Shown here: positions 35,141-48,899 of the stretch, one piece after another
How the letters are laid out: each line of letters opens with the position of its first letter
How positions within the stretch are numbered: the stretch's first letter is position 1
The notes under the pieces: model-generated
What the model was told of the DNA's origin: nothing
Databases searched by the model: none
What the model saw: the letters and a program-made list of their open reading frames with translations, nothing else
DNA from: Ziziphus jujuba
Taxonomy: Eukaryota; Streptophyta; Magnoliopsida; Rosales; Rhamnaceae
Reading direction: 5' to 3'
Assembly (NCBI RefSeq): GCF_031755915.1
Contig: NC_083381.1
Coordinates: 2,864,501-2,928,500, forward strand
DNA: 64,000 bases
Position numbers and translations under genes: made by a program

Positions 35141-35360
35141 AGAATAAAGGAACAAAAAAGATTTAAATTAATTTTTAAAAAAGAAAAGAGTGTGATGAGA
35201 AGATGGGGTGTTTGGTTGCTTTAGAAAAAGACAATGTGGAAAGGTTCACGGTCTTCTGGATTTGATTGATTGAAATTTCTAGTTTATTATTTAATTAATT
35301 AATTATCATGGAATTTTCGAATCAAGAATTAGAGGATGGAAATATGAATAAATGGGACAA

Positions 35361-38201
35361 TGTCAGGACCGTCCAGAATTTCTCCCCGGCATCCTAGACA
35401 GCCCTGATTCCAAGGAAACCCTATCGGACCCTCCAATGGAAAATCCGACAGAGCCTCCCCTAAAGGATTTACTTACCATAAATTACCTGCACTGAAAACA
35501 CACTTCTAAAAACATCTCCTTATTCCTCCCACAAACTACAAGTTGTTCCACAAATTACAGCACTTCTCAAAAACAACAACAGTCCAGTGCATAAATAAGA
35601 CAGAAGTACCCCAATAGTATACAGAGCTTTAAGAAGTGCTAAACAACAGAAATACAACAGGGCTGAAAAGAAATAATACACTGAAATGAAAGAGTACAGA
35701 AGTACTTCTCGAAACACAACAGCAGCGAAAAACTTGGTTCGCTCCGGAAGAACGTCTACCACCACTTGCACCTAAGGGAACGGAATTTAAGAGTGTGAGA
35801 TGCTAATCATCTCCGTGAGTAACCCGAACTACTGAACACCTTTTGTGATAATAAAAATAATAGTAATAACAATTAAGGAATAGAACAAATACCAACAATT
35901 AATAAATAATAATAATAACTGTTGGAAAATAATAATTTCCCTCAAAACTCTCACCAATCGCTCCATTTGAAATGTTCCCTTTTTAAAACCTTTTCACAAA
36001 ACCCAATGTACATACCTCCCAAAAACCAAGGGATTAAACCATTTGATAAACAATAAATAAATAGAAAACATACCCCAAATATATAATAAAAATATAATAA
36101 ATTATAGTAAATCATTTTGAACACCTTTGGGGTTTAAACCATTATTTGCAATTTACACCGACGCACCACACCATATACCGGTGATGCCCTCCGATACCCA
36201 GCGTCCCGAGCACCGACTGGCGGGGGGGTTAAAGAGAGAAACCTGCAACGGTCACTTCGGCATCCCGACAGTACCGCTGCTAAAACCATCACCCGGCCAA
36301 GGAGGGGGGCGGCTGTGCGCAACAATAACCTTGCCTGCCCACAGTCCAATGGCAACTCACGAGTGAAGTAATAACCGTGCGCTAAACCACATAATAACCG
36401 CGCACTACCACGTGTCCATACACCATACACCAGAACACCAATACTGTATGAGTGCGTCTAAAAATAAACAATAATAACCAACCGTACCGTTTTTCCAAAA
36501 ACCACCGTGGGAAGTATACCAAATTTTCACAAAACACCATCCCACATATTTTTATTCAATAACCCGGTACGAAACATTGATAACCAACAAACCACAATTT
36601 TCTCGAAGTACGAGATGCAACTATAAAAATACCGCGGGCATAATTTATAAAATATAACCAAATATTTTCGTAAAATATTTAAACCAATTATGCCCGGAAA
36701 ATTAATACTGAAAACCACGTACAATTACCACCGAAATACACTTTGCTCATGCATAATAAATAAATTAAACCACAATAAAACCACAATGAAATCACACCAC
36801 ATGAGCATAATTTAAATACCAATTTAAATACCAATTAAATATAATTAATTGCCCAAAATAATTTTGAAGGTGGGTCACTCACCTGGAGCACGCAAATTAA
36901 CTAAGATCCTCCTCGGGATCAACTCCGCTACTCGCGCGTGCACCGAATCAAAGCTCGCGTGATGAGGATCACGGATTCGGTCTTATTTTCCGGTGATCGG
37001 ACCCGACGGGGTCGGAATCTCGTCGGAAAACTTTTCGAGTTTCAGCTCCGCAATTCTCCCAAACCGTCGCGAATTGGCAGAAACGGAAGCCGGATTCGGG
37101 TTCAGGAGGTCGAACACAGTTGACTGGAGCTGGCTGGAAAACTGGATACTCGCCGGAACAATACTTTCTGGCGAGCTGCCACGGTCACCGGCAACCGTAG
37201 CCGGCGGGGGCGCGTGCGGTGGCCGTTGGTCGTGAAATTTTGCAGACTTGTAGATCGTGAGGAGAGCAACCCAACGGGACAGGCGGTGAGCAAAACGGAG
37301 GTCGGACGGCGGAGAAATCACCGTTTGAAGATTTCCGGCCCCTCGCCGGAAAACGCTCCGATCCCGGCGCGTCGGTGGTCCGATGGCCGTGATTTTTGGT
37401 GGGTAGGCCAGACTTGAAAAGAGGATCAAGGGTGTACAGCGCGTGTGGCCGGAAAATGGCCGGAAGTGGGTCGATTTGCGGTGGCCGGCGGTGGAGGGGT
37501 AAAACTCGCTGCCGATCTTTGGAGGTCCGATCCGGGCGCGTCCGGCAGCAGTTCGCCGTGAAATTTGGAGGTTTTGCCTGAAATGGGGAGGGCAAGCTTG
37601 CTGGTCGGTGCGTGTACAGTAACTCGACCGGAACAGTTGAAAAATTCCCGTGGCCGGCGGTCTCTCTCTCTCTTTCTCTCTCCTCTCTCTCTTTCTCTCT
37701 CCTCTCCGAGAATTTTAACAAATAAAAACCCCTGTGTGACACTGTTCATGCCACATGGACCAATCAGAAGCTGACACGTGGCATTTCACTGTTCACCGAC
37801 CCAAAAACATTAAAATAATACGGTATCCGGTAAACTTCAAACGTCCATAACTTTTTAACCGGATGTCCGTTTTGAGCGTGCTGCTAGTCTGTGAACTCGT
37901 ATCGACGAGCACTTCACAACCATGCACGAGTCAAAGCTTATTTCCCCATAAACAAAAAGTCAACTCCGGCACTCCTTGAACAGTTTGGACCGCAACTTGT
38001 TTCGTCCATAACTTTCAAACCGTAGCTCCGTTTTCAACGTGCTACCAGTTTACGAACTCGTGGCATCGTGCACTTCGCCACGGTACCCTGGTCAACTCGA
38101 AAATTCCCACCGAGTCAAAAAGTCAACTTTTGACCCCCTTCGGTCAACGGTCAACGGTCAACGTGCACGGATTCCGGTGCGATTTGGGACGGGGTGTTAC
38201 A
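35361..38201. mobile_element. Solo LTR S1 (2.84 kb) with 5-bp TSD GACAA
   Basis: The element starts TGTCAGGACC and ends GGGGTGTTACA, so it has TG...CA termini. The 5-bp repeat GACAA flanks it (35356-35360 and 38202-38206). Unit 2 shows the empty site (gggacacggtttcagagttgg at about 51757). No gag, pol, primer site or second copy is present, so it is a solo LTR left by recombination. A GC-rich CCGG-laden segment occupies about 36900-37620, and a CT microsatellite about 37660-37705. Open frames in the GC-rich part (up to 185 codons) are low-complexity and not conserved as proteins. Confidence 0.88.
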
Positions 38202-38206
38202 GACAA

Positions 38207-38963
38207 GGCTTCAGAGTTGGCACTGGCATGTTGACCAGTCTTATTAAGCTTGGAAATATATAATCATATGCTTCTTTTAACTAATTAGTTATCAATATTC
38301 AAATAAAATAATGCTGCATTTTTTTATTTTTTATTTTTGGTTCACAAGAAAACACTAAAGAGTATTCATCTTTTTCATCTTTTTTCCTGACGTCATTTTT
38401 AGAAATTCACTTCTCTAGAATATTAAGACTTCAAAAGGACAATATTTTCTCCTCATGGTTGATAAATTTACACAAATTAGAAAAAATCATAATTCCACTA
38501 ATGCCTCTTGAAATTATCCAAATTTGCATATTACTTATTAAATAATCAATCAGCACCATAACTCCATGGAGAATTAAGTAGATAGTGCTGCTACATAATA
38601 AAATATGAAGGCTTTTGGACTTAAATCAAATGTATGTGAAGCATGGGGTGGTTAAGTGATGGATAATTTGGTCAAATTAAAAATAAATAAATAAAGGGAT
38701 GAAGTTCACCATTTTAAATAGATTAGGGGACAAAATACGTATGCAGATAAGTAATTTAGGTGGTTATAGTTGTTAAATTCAATATATATTAAGGTCAAGG
38801 TGTAAAATCAGACAAAAAAATTGTGCAAAAATCCCCTGTGATAAAGGAGAGAATCCAAATTTGGCTATTTTGATAAAATCCCTCTTTACTTTTAGTTTTT
38901 CATTTTTGTTATATGTAAACATAATACTATATTATATTATATTCGGAGGCATTAAATGCAAAT
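38207..38963. repeat. Y1 block of the duplication, no gene
   Basis: This matches 51770-52540 with scattered differences. It is AT-rich and without coding signal. It ends at the duplication joint. Confidence 0.8.
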
Positions 38964-41954
38964 GTGGAGATATATAGTCTACAGTCTACTTTTTTAAAAA
39001 TTATAGATTCATAATTGCCACATTATAGACACTTCAACCCCTACTTGGATCCACATGTGTAAGATTTTAAAGAAAAAACCATATGTTTTCTCTATTGGAT
39101 GGAAATGGTCCTGCTCGCTTTAATTTCGTGGGAATTCATAACCTTAAACAATTGGAAAATAACATGTGCTTTAAAATATTTCAAGATTATGTGATGGTCC
39201 AATTAAGTAATTAAGAATAATTAATATATTTTAAATAAGAGAGATAAAACAAGGAGATAGAAAGGACAATTTGAAATGAATAGATGAATTTTGTAATGAA
39301 TTCTGTCATTGACTTGCAAGTTCACAATCCGACAACGAAAACGAGAAAAAGAACTTGGTATTGAGAAAATAATAATAATAATAATTCGATTTACCACATG
39401 AGAGAAATTAAGGAATATATTAATTTATTAATACATTGGATGGTTGGTCCAATTTGGATTTCTATGTATATATTGTTAAGAACCCAATATTCAAGGACTC
39501 ATAAAGCTCCTCAAAGCATAATACTAAGAAAGACTTTTATGTTTTTTATTTTTGATAAAAAGAAAGACTTTTATTATATCGTCAGAATTCTCTACTCTGA
39601 AAGGACCCAGCTTCTTTACTTCTTGTTTTTGGGTAAATTGCACTGACACCCTTCTTAGTTTCAAGACTCCCTAATTTCAAGGTCCTTCATAAATATCCTC
39701 AATTTTTAAACAGTTGCACATAATCCCTTATAGTTTCAAATTTCTTTCTTATTATCCCCTTTTTTGTTAAACTTTGAAATTTGATAGTCAATAATTAAAT
39801 CAAAATTCAACGTAGATAAGGATATTACATGAAAGAAAATTGAAACTACAGGCGGAGTATGTGCATTTTAAAAAACCAAAGTCATATATGAAACTTGAAG
39901 CTAAAAAGGGAGGGGAGGGGTGGGGAGGGGGAGGGATTTGTGCAACTTAGCCTTTGTGTGTGTGCGTGTGTGGTTTTTTTTTTTTTTTTTTTTTTTTCAC
40001 TTGAAGCGTATCATTTCAATCAAATTATCATCCTTTTTTTTTTTTTCTTTTGATAAAATGATTCTGTATCATCCTTTTACAATTATGATTGAAAAACAAA
40101 CATAGATAATTATTGAAAAAAAAAAATAGAGGATCGATCGTTATTTATTCTTGAAATCACATCAGTGAAAATATGAGACTTTTTTGGAAAAATGAAGTTT
40201 TCAAATGTTTGTGTAATTTTTACAAGAGGTAAATGTGAATCTGTAAGGCTTTCCAAATATTATATTGAAGAAAGTTGGATGGAAAATGGTTTTCTATTTT
40301 TAGGTGTCATGTCATCCTTATATTTCTTGGAATACTAAATATATATTTTTCTAATTACAAGCTAACCTTGTTTCCAATAAACATGCACATATTTTTAATT
40401 ACATTTAAATCAACTTTAAAAAAACCAAAAGTAATAATGATAATATATTCTTGGATTTCTTGAAAGTAGGAACTAATAAATACCGAGCGCTAGCAAAGCC
40501 AAGCCTTGTGGAAGACTTCATTGCAATCCATGTCTGTAAGTATTGAGAATAATCTATAAGAGGCACATGCTCACTCTAACACAGGACTCTCTCTATTTCT
40601 TCAATTCTCTCCTCAATCCTCCATATCTCTTTCTTCCAATTTTGTTAACAAGATGCTCTAGAGGTATTTTTTTAGGATTCTCTACTTTAGCTCATCGTTG
40701 AATTGAGCATCAGAGGGTTTACATTGGCACCACCGCCAGCATCCCCTGACGATTTTTCTTTGGTTTTCAGATCGTTACCACGACCTCATGGTGAACGACA
40801 ACATAGATTCAGCGATAGCTCGTGGACAACCAGATCTGGATACCCATCTTTCAGCATAACCAAAATTCGGCAACAACAATTTTATTTTTAAGAAAATTAT
40901 AGAATGTCTAACAAACGATCCCAAAATAAAAGGTTACCCACCTTAGCTTAATAGGATGTTTAAAAAGGACCTATTAAATAGATTTTTTTTTAATGATTGT
41001 TTATTTTTTTAATATTGCAAAAAAAAAAAATATATATATATATATATAACAATAAATAGACAAAATTATTGGAAATACTTTTATATATAATATCTATTCT
41101 CACCATTCATATCTCCATCAGAAATGCTTTTATTTAAAGTTTTGATTGATATATAACAATGTGTAGGCATTTAATTAAATAAATTTGGTACAGATTTACA
41201 AAATTTGTCTATTTATCTTTTATACCAAATAACTTAGATTATCTTTTTAGGTTCGATTTGCATGTACTTAAGTTATGTCAAAATGTCAACAATTAATAAA
41301 TTGTCATATCATTTAATATCCAAAATTGATATATAGAATTAATACCCTTAGCATTGCTAAAATAAATAATTCAAACACGCAATTGGAATTTCATTGAAGA
41401 GTCCTTTTCTTTTTTTAATTTTTTGATAATGAATTTCATTGAAAAGTCCTTTTTTTTTTTTTTATGGTAATAAATTTTATGGAAGAGTTCTAGTGTGCCA
41501 AAAAGAATCCCATTGTGATATATTCCTAATAAGCTAAAACATCTTCAAATAAATAGTTCCAAACGTATAAAAAATCCTCGAATATTTTTGTAACCCAGTC
41601 GATTTCCAATAACAATATATAATGCTTGTTGTTTTGTCTTAAACATTTTTATTATATTTATTATTATTATTTTAATTTGATGTATATAATATAGTTTTGT
41701 TTTAGACTCTTTAATAGGTGCATGTGTGATGATAGACTTTTGAGGTGGCAACCTAGCTTTCTGATATCGGAGGACCATTCAATGAAAAAGGTAGGATCGT
41801 AGTCTTTTTTGTTTTCCGACCAAAGTACATTCTACGGTCTTCTTTTGCAATTCAAACTTTTTACAGCACTTGACTACGTGGTACAAATGTTAACTTAAAA
41901 ATAAAGAAAAGTAGTTTTTAAAAGGCTTTTCAATACTGAAATTAAAATCATAAT
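38964..41954. repeat. X2 block of the duplication, no gene
   Basis: This is the counterpart of X1 without the copia insertion. It contains the small inverted-repeat element at about 39630-39955, a T-run near 39974-39996, the retroelement leader relic at about 40665-40850 and a TA tract near 41028-41048. No coding frame is convincing. Confidence 0.75.
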
Positions 41955-42278
41955 TGATGTGATTTTTTATCACGAAAATATAGAAAACAAATACAAAAAA
42001 TAAAGAAAGATAAAATATAAAAATATTGAGAATAAAAATATGTATTAATTTTTTCTATGAAATTAATATACAAAAAAAAAACTTCTTTAAAAATTTTCTC
42101 TAGAGTTTCTAAAAAAATTGTGTTATAGTTATTTATTTATAAGGTTTCTAAGGTTGTCTTTTTTCCCAAAAAAAAAAAAAAAAAAAAAGGCTATCAAATA
42201 AGCTTAGCCATTAAGTAAATTAAGGGAACAAATAAAAACCTTAATGGGATGGACTTTAGAAGAAAACTGGACCCCACA
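41955..42278 (-). repeat. 3' LTR of copia element 2
   Basis: This partner of 50071-50420 contains a long A-run (about 42168-42187) absent or shorter in the 5' LTR, and many substitutions, so the insertion is not young. Confidence 0.85.
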
Positions 42279-42429
42279 ATTCTTCTCCATCAACTGCATT
42301 TCAAAAACTGATGGTTACCTACTATTTATATCAGCTATGTTTCTACACAGCTTCAATTTCTCTGGTACCACAACTTTTGTAAATATATTTACAAGATTCT
42401 TCTTTGTATGAATTTTCATCAATCTAAGC

Positions 42430-45400
42430 AATTTATGCTCTATTACACCGCATATCCAATGATAACGGATATCAATGTGCTTTATTCAGAAATGATAAAT
42501 TGAATTCTTGCTCAAATCCATAGCACTTTGACTATCACAATGTATTTTATTATCCTTCAGTTTGATATCCAGTTCATGGAGTAAACGCTTTAACTGCAAC
42601 ATCTCCCTATCAGCTTCTATAGCGGCAATGTACTTTGCTTCCATCATAGATAGAGTTATACAGTTTTGCAAACTTGACTACCATGACATGGCTATTTAGT
42701 AAAAGTGTAAAGATAACATAAAGTAGTTTTCCTTCTATCAAAGTCTCCAACCATATTTGCATTTGTATAACCTTCTAGAATTGGATCACCTCCTCTGTAA
42801 CATAAGCAAATCTTCGATGTAACTTTAAGATACCTGAGAATCCACTTGATTGCTTCCTGGTTTTCCTATCTGGGATTTGAAAGAAATCTGCTCACAGTAC
42901 CAATTGTATGAACAATGTCTAGTCTAGTAACAACATTGCATCCAAAAACTTCCCACAGCTGAAAAATAAAACTTTGAAGCCATCTCCTCTATTTCTACTT
43001 TGGATTAAGGAAACAATCTCTTACTCAACTTGAAATGGTTTACTAGTGAAATGCAGACTAGTTTGGCCTTATCCATGTTGAATCTCTTTATAACTCGTTT
43101 GACATACTTCTCTTGAGATAGCCATAACCTGTGATTCTTCCTATCTCAGACTATTTGCATTTTTAAAATTTGTTAAGCTAATCCCAAATCTTTCATATTA
43201 AATGACTTTGAAAGTTTCTTTTTAAACTGACTAATTTTCATTGGATCTTGTTCAACATAGCAAAAGTGTAATGCTTTCCATCTAAAAATCTTAGAATACA
43301 AATACACTAGTCTGCATCAGTCTTCTTGTATCCTTAACTTATCATAAAAGAGTCAAACTTCTTGTATCATTTTCTAGGTGCTTGCTTGAGGCACAAGCTT
43401 TTCTTTAGCTTGCAAACATGGTTCTATTTCCCTAAAACCTCAAAACTTTCTTGCTACTCCATATAAATCTCCTCATGTAGATAACCAACATTATTTTCAC
43501 ATCCATTTGCTCAACCTCTAAGTCTAAACTGGCTACTAGATCAAGAATAACTTGTATTAAAATTATATTTATCACTGGTGAGAAAATCTCATCAAAGTCA
43601 GTTCTTTTCTTCTGAAGAAAACAGTTGACAACTAGTTAGACTTTATGCTTCACCACCCATCCACTGCCATATTTCCTAAGCTTGAACACCTATTTATTCT
43701 TTAGTGCTTTTTTTTTTCTTTTAGAAGCTCAACCAACTCATAAGTATGGTTTTTTTACAAAAATCCCATCTCATCTTACATTGCAATGCAGCCATTTTTC
43801 TCTGTCCTAAAGGAATTTAGCTTCTTAGAAACTCTCTGGCTCCCCCTCTTCAGTAAGCAGAATACATTGAGACTTTGGGTATCACTTTGATGAAATATTG
43901 TCTCGTTCAGATCTTAGAAGAGGTGTACTATCATTTGACCTTTACGATGTTCTTGCAGCTTCTGATATTTGAGTCTCTCCTTGCTCAACATCCTCTTCTT
44001 TCTTCTATTATGCTTCTGGTAATTCTGGTAATTCTCTATCCACACCTCGTCATTTATGGCAGTTTGTGCTTATACTGGTGCTGGATTAGGAACAAAACAA
44101 TAGGCACTATTACATCCCTGATATAATATGGATTTCAAAAAATACTACATCCCTGCTTCTAATAATGATCGCTGTCTTTAAATTTCAGAGTTTGAATACG
44201 AATTCTTCGTCTCCATATCCAAATCCTTGTGTTGAACTTCTATCTGAGTGCTTTGATACATGTGCAAATGTTAAACATTCAAATACTTTTAAAAAGGAGT
44301 AGGAGGGATCCTTATAAGATCACACTTTTTTTTTTGGAATTTCAAAATTCAATAGTATTGATGGTGATCTATTAATTAAATAGCAGGTGGCATAAACAAC
44401 TTCTCCCCAAAACGGCTTTAACAACTTAGCCATATTGATCATGCTTTTGATCTTTTCCATAATTGTCTGATTCATTCTCTCGGCTACACCTTATGTTGTG
44501 GAGTGGAAAATTTTCTTATGCTGAATACCTTGTCTTCTACTATAGACATCAAACTCTCTAGTGCATGGGACTCTTTAAAGTGATCTAAAAATTGGTTCTT
44601 CATCTTGAGAAAATAAACCCACACCTTCAGAGAAGCAATATCAATTATAAAGGTCAAGAAATATCTGTTGCTACCTAGATATTCCACCTCCAAAATACCA
44701 TAAACATTATAGTGCACCAAACTAAGCAACTTTGATCTTCTCACTGAAGAAGACTTAAATGACAATCTGTTTTGATTACCATACAAAAAATTATTATAAA
44801 GATCTAGCATAGCATTCTTGGAAATAATCATAAACTTCTTTTCCATCAAGGTAGACAATCCTCTCTCACTTATATGATCAAGTCCTTAGTGCTATAGATT
44901 TTGAGATACCTCTCATTCTATAATGTTGAGGTTGTTTGCATAAATCTTCACATGAGTCTTGTAAAGTGTTTCACAAATATGTCCTCGAACGACAATCATA
45001 ACACTTTTTTTCATTTTCCATGTGCCATGGTAAAAGTAGTTGCCGAAGCCTTATTTGTTAAAGGCTATTCATTATAGCAGATTGAGTCGAAGGTTTGGAA
45101 CATGTCAGACATTCTTCAAAGTAGCTATATGTCTAAAATTGGTCTTTATCTGAGCATCACTAGTTCCAACAATCATAGCAAAATAGTATTTCCCATCTCG
45201 CTATGCCAAAGTCTCATATTTTGTATGTTTTGAGAAACTTTATGTGCTGAGTAACATGGTAGGATGCTACAGTATCAGCTACCCACTCGATGTCTTGGCT
45301 TGAAATGTAAAGGCATGTTTTTTTGTGTGTGGACCAATATACCACTTCTTCTCTAATAATGACTGAAGTTTCACCATCCTTCTTTAGATGATTGTTTTTC

Positions 45401-45500
45401 TATCCTTGGTCTCACAATATCTTCCCATAGTACTTCTTCAAGTGACTTTCTCGACCATAATAATGACATTTATAGTCAACTTTCTTCCATTTATGGATTT
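42430..45500 (-). pseudogene. Copia element 2 zinc knuckle and pol, broken
   Basis: In order on the minus strand: a degenerate CCHC knuckle (CHYYGRESHLKKYYG, about 45420-45475); an integrase core with VEYLGSNRYFLTFIIDIASL, then KVWVYFLK (44484-44858); reverse transcriptase pieces (QASTRK, KKFDSFMIS, about 43330-43400); and a C-terminal RNase H with SMMEAKYIAAIEADREMLQL and IHCDSQSAMDLS (42486-42671). Stops and frame changes are frequent. Confidence 0.8.
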
Positions 45501-45531
45501 GCCTCTGTTCTGGCTCTAGTCTCTCCCCCTA

Positions 45532-48500
45532 TGTAACACTCCTCCTGAAGTATGCCAAAAATTTCTCAAGTTGATCGGGTTTGACCATCGTTGACCGAAA
45601 AATATCAAACTTTGACTTTTTGACTCGATAAAAATTCTAAGTTGACTGAGTCACTGTTGTGAAGTACACATCGATTTGAGTCCGTAGACTAGTAGCATAT
45701 CGAAAACGGAGCTACAGTTTGAAAATTATGGACCTATAAAATTTTTCAAATATCATATTATTTTAATATTATTTTTAAACGTGTGAACAGTTTGTGCCAC
45801 ATGTCACCAAATGGGATGCGACACATGTAATATTATAAAAGTGCCACATGTCAACCATAACTAAATATTATATTATTTTGTTATTATTATATTATTATAT
45901 TATTATTTTAATATTATGTTATTTATTTATTTTCTTTTTCTTTTTCCTTTCTTTTCTTCTTCTCCTTCTTCCTCGAGCCCGACAGAGAGAGTGAAAAACA
46001 GAGACACACAAATCCCTCTCTCTCTCTCCTTTGACTCTCCTTTGATCGACCTTTTGGCTGTGTTTTAGTGGTTAGACAGTGACACAAGCAGGTGGGCTTG
46101 AGAGCCCACAACTAGACAACGTCGATGGCCTAGTCTCCGGCCGGTTGGCCAACAGACACACTGGGATCGGCGTCCAAAGCCTGTGGCCGGTGTGATACTG
46201 GTTGGCCCATTTTCCGGTGGCCACCGGTCATGTGGTTAGTCCTCCCCCTAGTTTTCAATACTCTGGTTCCAAAAATGACCTCCATTTGCCCAAATTGTAA
46301 GCCAGTTGTGAGATACATGGAGGGGAGTGTTTGGCCGAAACTTTCCGTTTATTTTCCGACCAATCCCGATGGCTTTGAGCTCAATGGAGGTTGGTAATGT
46401 ATTCCTTGTCTCATTAGCTTTCTATAGGTACCTCATTTGCAAAATTTGGTTAACATTTGTGTTAAATCCTCTAGGTAACCGTGTATAATGTATCTGATTA
46501 AAATATTATTTTAATCGGTTTGTGTATTGTCAATGTTCTAGGAGCACATGTGATTTATGGAATCGATCCTATGGAGGATCTCGCTTTAATGGCTTGCTCG
46601 AGATGAGTGACCCACCTTCAAAATTATTTTGGGATGTTAAATTATGTATATTTTGTGTTAATTGGTTATTTGGAAATAAAAATGTTTTATCTGTTGAACT
46701 TTCAATAAAAACTTCTATTGAATTTATGATGCCAAATTGGAATGAAATAAAAATATATGTTGCCTAAAAATCATATCTTGAATTTTAAGAAATTATGGTT
46801 TAAGGTTTTTAATAAATTATTGTTGAGTTTGATGTTGATTTTATGATGCATAATAAATGCGTTTACATGACTTTAAGAATATATGAATTTCATGTGATTT
46901 TAATATTATTTTTCATATGTGTTGATTTTACGGATTCGTAGAAAAATAATTATTTAAATTCATTATGCATTGTAATAATTGTGGAAATTATTTTATGGTA
47001 GTGAGGAATTGTGGAATTTAATTATATATGAATTTTACATGGTTTTAAGGATATGTTGGTTTAAATTGATTTTGAGGATTAAACAAAAATATTGTTTTAA
47101 AGTATTATGCTTCAAAAATATTTTTATGCATTTAAATATTATGCATTAATTTTATGCCTCTGGAAACTTGGTATATTTGCATCAATGAGATTGTGAGAAT
47201 GAATTTTAATGTGATGGAATTACGATAATGGTTTAAAGAAATATGGATTGAAAAGAGGTCTTTAAATCCAGTGGTATTATGAGATTTTGGGATTTGGAAA
47301 ATATACTGATTTTATGATTTTTAGATGCACCATACAGTACTGGTGTTCTGTACTATATATGTGGATATAATTAGCATGCAGGTGGATGTGAATGTGATTA
47401 GCGCGCAGGTTGAGTTATAGGGTTGTCCTATGGTTGCCATTGGTCCGAGGGTAGGCAAGTTTCATAATGATTATAGTCGGCCCCCTCCGTGGCCAGGACG
47501 CCTACTAGCAGCGGCGCTGTAGGATGCCACGCGACCATATGCCGGTTTCTCTCTTTAACCTCCCTGTCTGGCGGTGCTCAGAATCCTAAGTATCGTCGGT
47601 GCCACTGGTATATAATTTGGTGCATCAAATGATTATATTACATGTTTTTATTATTTATTTAAATTTAAATTTTTACACAAATTTTATGGAAATGCTATTA
47701 TGATTTTATTACCTATTTTCATTAATGTTTAAAAGGTATTTGACTTGATTTTATTATTTAAATTGATTTGGTAATGATGTTTTTAAAAGCGTATTCAAAA
47801 ATAAAATATATTTAATGGTGTTTTATAATTTATTTCAATTTATTGTTTTAATGAATTTTATTCACGTTTTGATTATTTATTTTAAAGCGAGGTTTGACAT
47901 GAATTTTGTTATATTTCATTTTCTATTTCAAGTTGATATTTAAATTATTGCATTCCATTTATTTAATATTCCTTGATTATTTCTAATATAAATTTTATTG
48001 TGATTTGTTTTATTCTATTTATAACAATGTGTTACAATTTAATAATTGTTATTGAAATTAATTTTAGTTTTCATTATAAGTTTAGATCTTTAAATAATTG
48101 TATTTTATTTGCAATATATTTAGTTAATAACGCCTTGATTTTTGGGGTATACAAATATTGGGTTTTGTGAAAATGTTTTAAAAATGAAAACTTTTCCAAC
48201 TGAGTGAACTATGAGGATTTTGAAAAAAAACAATATTTCAACTACTTATTATTTATTTGATTATCTATTATTAATTAATCAAGTTCATCTTATCGCTATA
48301 TTATGATTATTATTATTATTATAATTGTGTCGTAGTTAGGGTCACTCACTGAGATTATTGGCATCTCATATTTTTAAATTTCATTTCCCTAGGCCAAGGT
48401 TAATAGACGTTGATCGTCCGGAGGCGAGTTCAATCTCTTGTTCATTGCTGAAAGTTCAAGGAGCCTTAATTACTTTTCTTTGCTATCTTGTATTGTTTTT

Positions 48501-48823
48501 TTTATCCTTTGTTGTATTAAATTTCATATTTAATCGTATCTTGATAAAGCTCTATATACTGTTTTGGATGTTTATTTATTTAATTATGCACTGATTCTCT
48601 GTTATTTATTTGAAATGTTGAAAACTTGTCGAAATAAACTGTAGTGAGATGGAAAGAATAAAGTGGTGTATTTAGAAGCATGTTTTCTATGCAGGGAATT
48701 TTGTGGTAAGTCCAGCCCTTAGGGAAGATGCTGCCAGATTTTTTTTTGGAGGATCCAGTAGGTTTTCCCTGGGATCAAAGCTTGTCTAGGGTTCCGGTAA
48801 AAAATTTTAGACAGGTCCTGACA
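45532..48823. mobile_element. Solo LTR S3 (3.29 kb), inverted relative to S1, S2 and S4
   Basis: It starts TGTAACACTCCTCC and ends GGTCCTGACA, the reverse of S1. Flanks are CCCTA (45527-45531) and CCCTG (48824-48828), a TSD with one mismatch. Inverse matches to S1/S2 include the gtcggtgcc/cctccctgtctggcggtgctc segment near 47560-47600. The actgtagtgagat/ggaaag zone and the final gatcaaagcttgtctagggtt also match. It lies within copia element 2 and is therefore the later arrival. Confidence 0.8.
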
Positions 48824-48899
48824 CCCTGTCTAACTACCTTCTTGTTGTCTCCCTTATTTCTCTATGACAAGAGCATGTGATTGATCATTGCCTATGTCA

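Larger units (their letters stand above)
25902..38963. repeat. Segmental tandem duplication, unit 1 (with two later insertions)
   Basis: Unit 1 consists of X1 (25902-27074 and 31680 to about 33540), the GEM-like gene B region (to 35360) and Y1 (38207-38963). Unit 2 (38964-52540) has the same order and orientation. Long runs match, for example cataattgccacattataga at 25952 and 39010, cacgcaattggaatttcatt at 32845 and 41376, and gagttggcactggcatgt/gagttggcattggcatgt at 38214 and 51773. At the junction the end of Y1 (gcaaatg) is joined to the start of X (tggagata). The same Y end is seen at 52540, followed there by unique DNA. The shared bases at the joint are only TG. Confidence 0.9.

Noticed and set aside
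37185..37749. Long minus-strand open frames (185 and 107 codons) as a gene
   Set aside because: They lie in the GC-rich part of solo LTR S1, overlap in several frames on both strands, are low-complexity (Glu-Arg and Pro-rich) and are not preserved as the same protein in S2.
47520..47610. GC-richer segment in S3 as an independent gene or RNA
   Set aside because: It matches, in inverse orientation, the S1/S2 segment around 36180-36320 and 56870-57000, so it belongs to the LTR.
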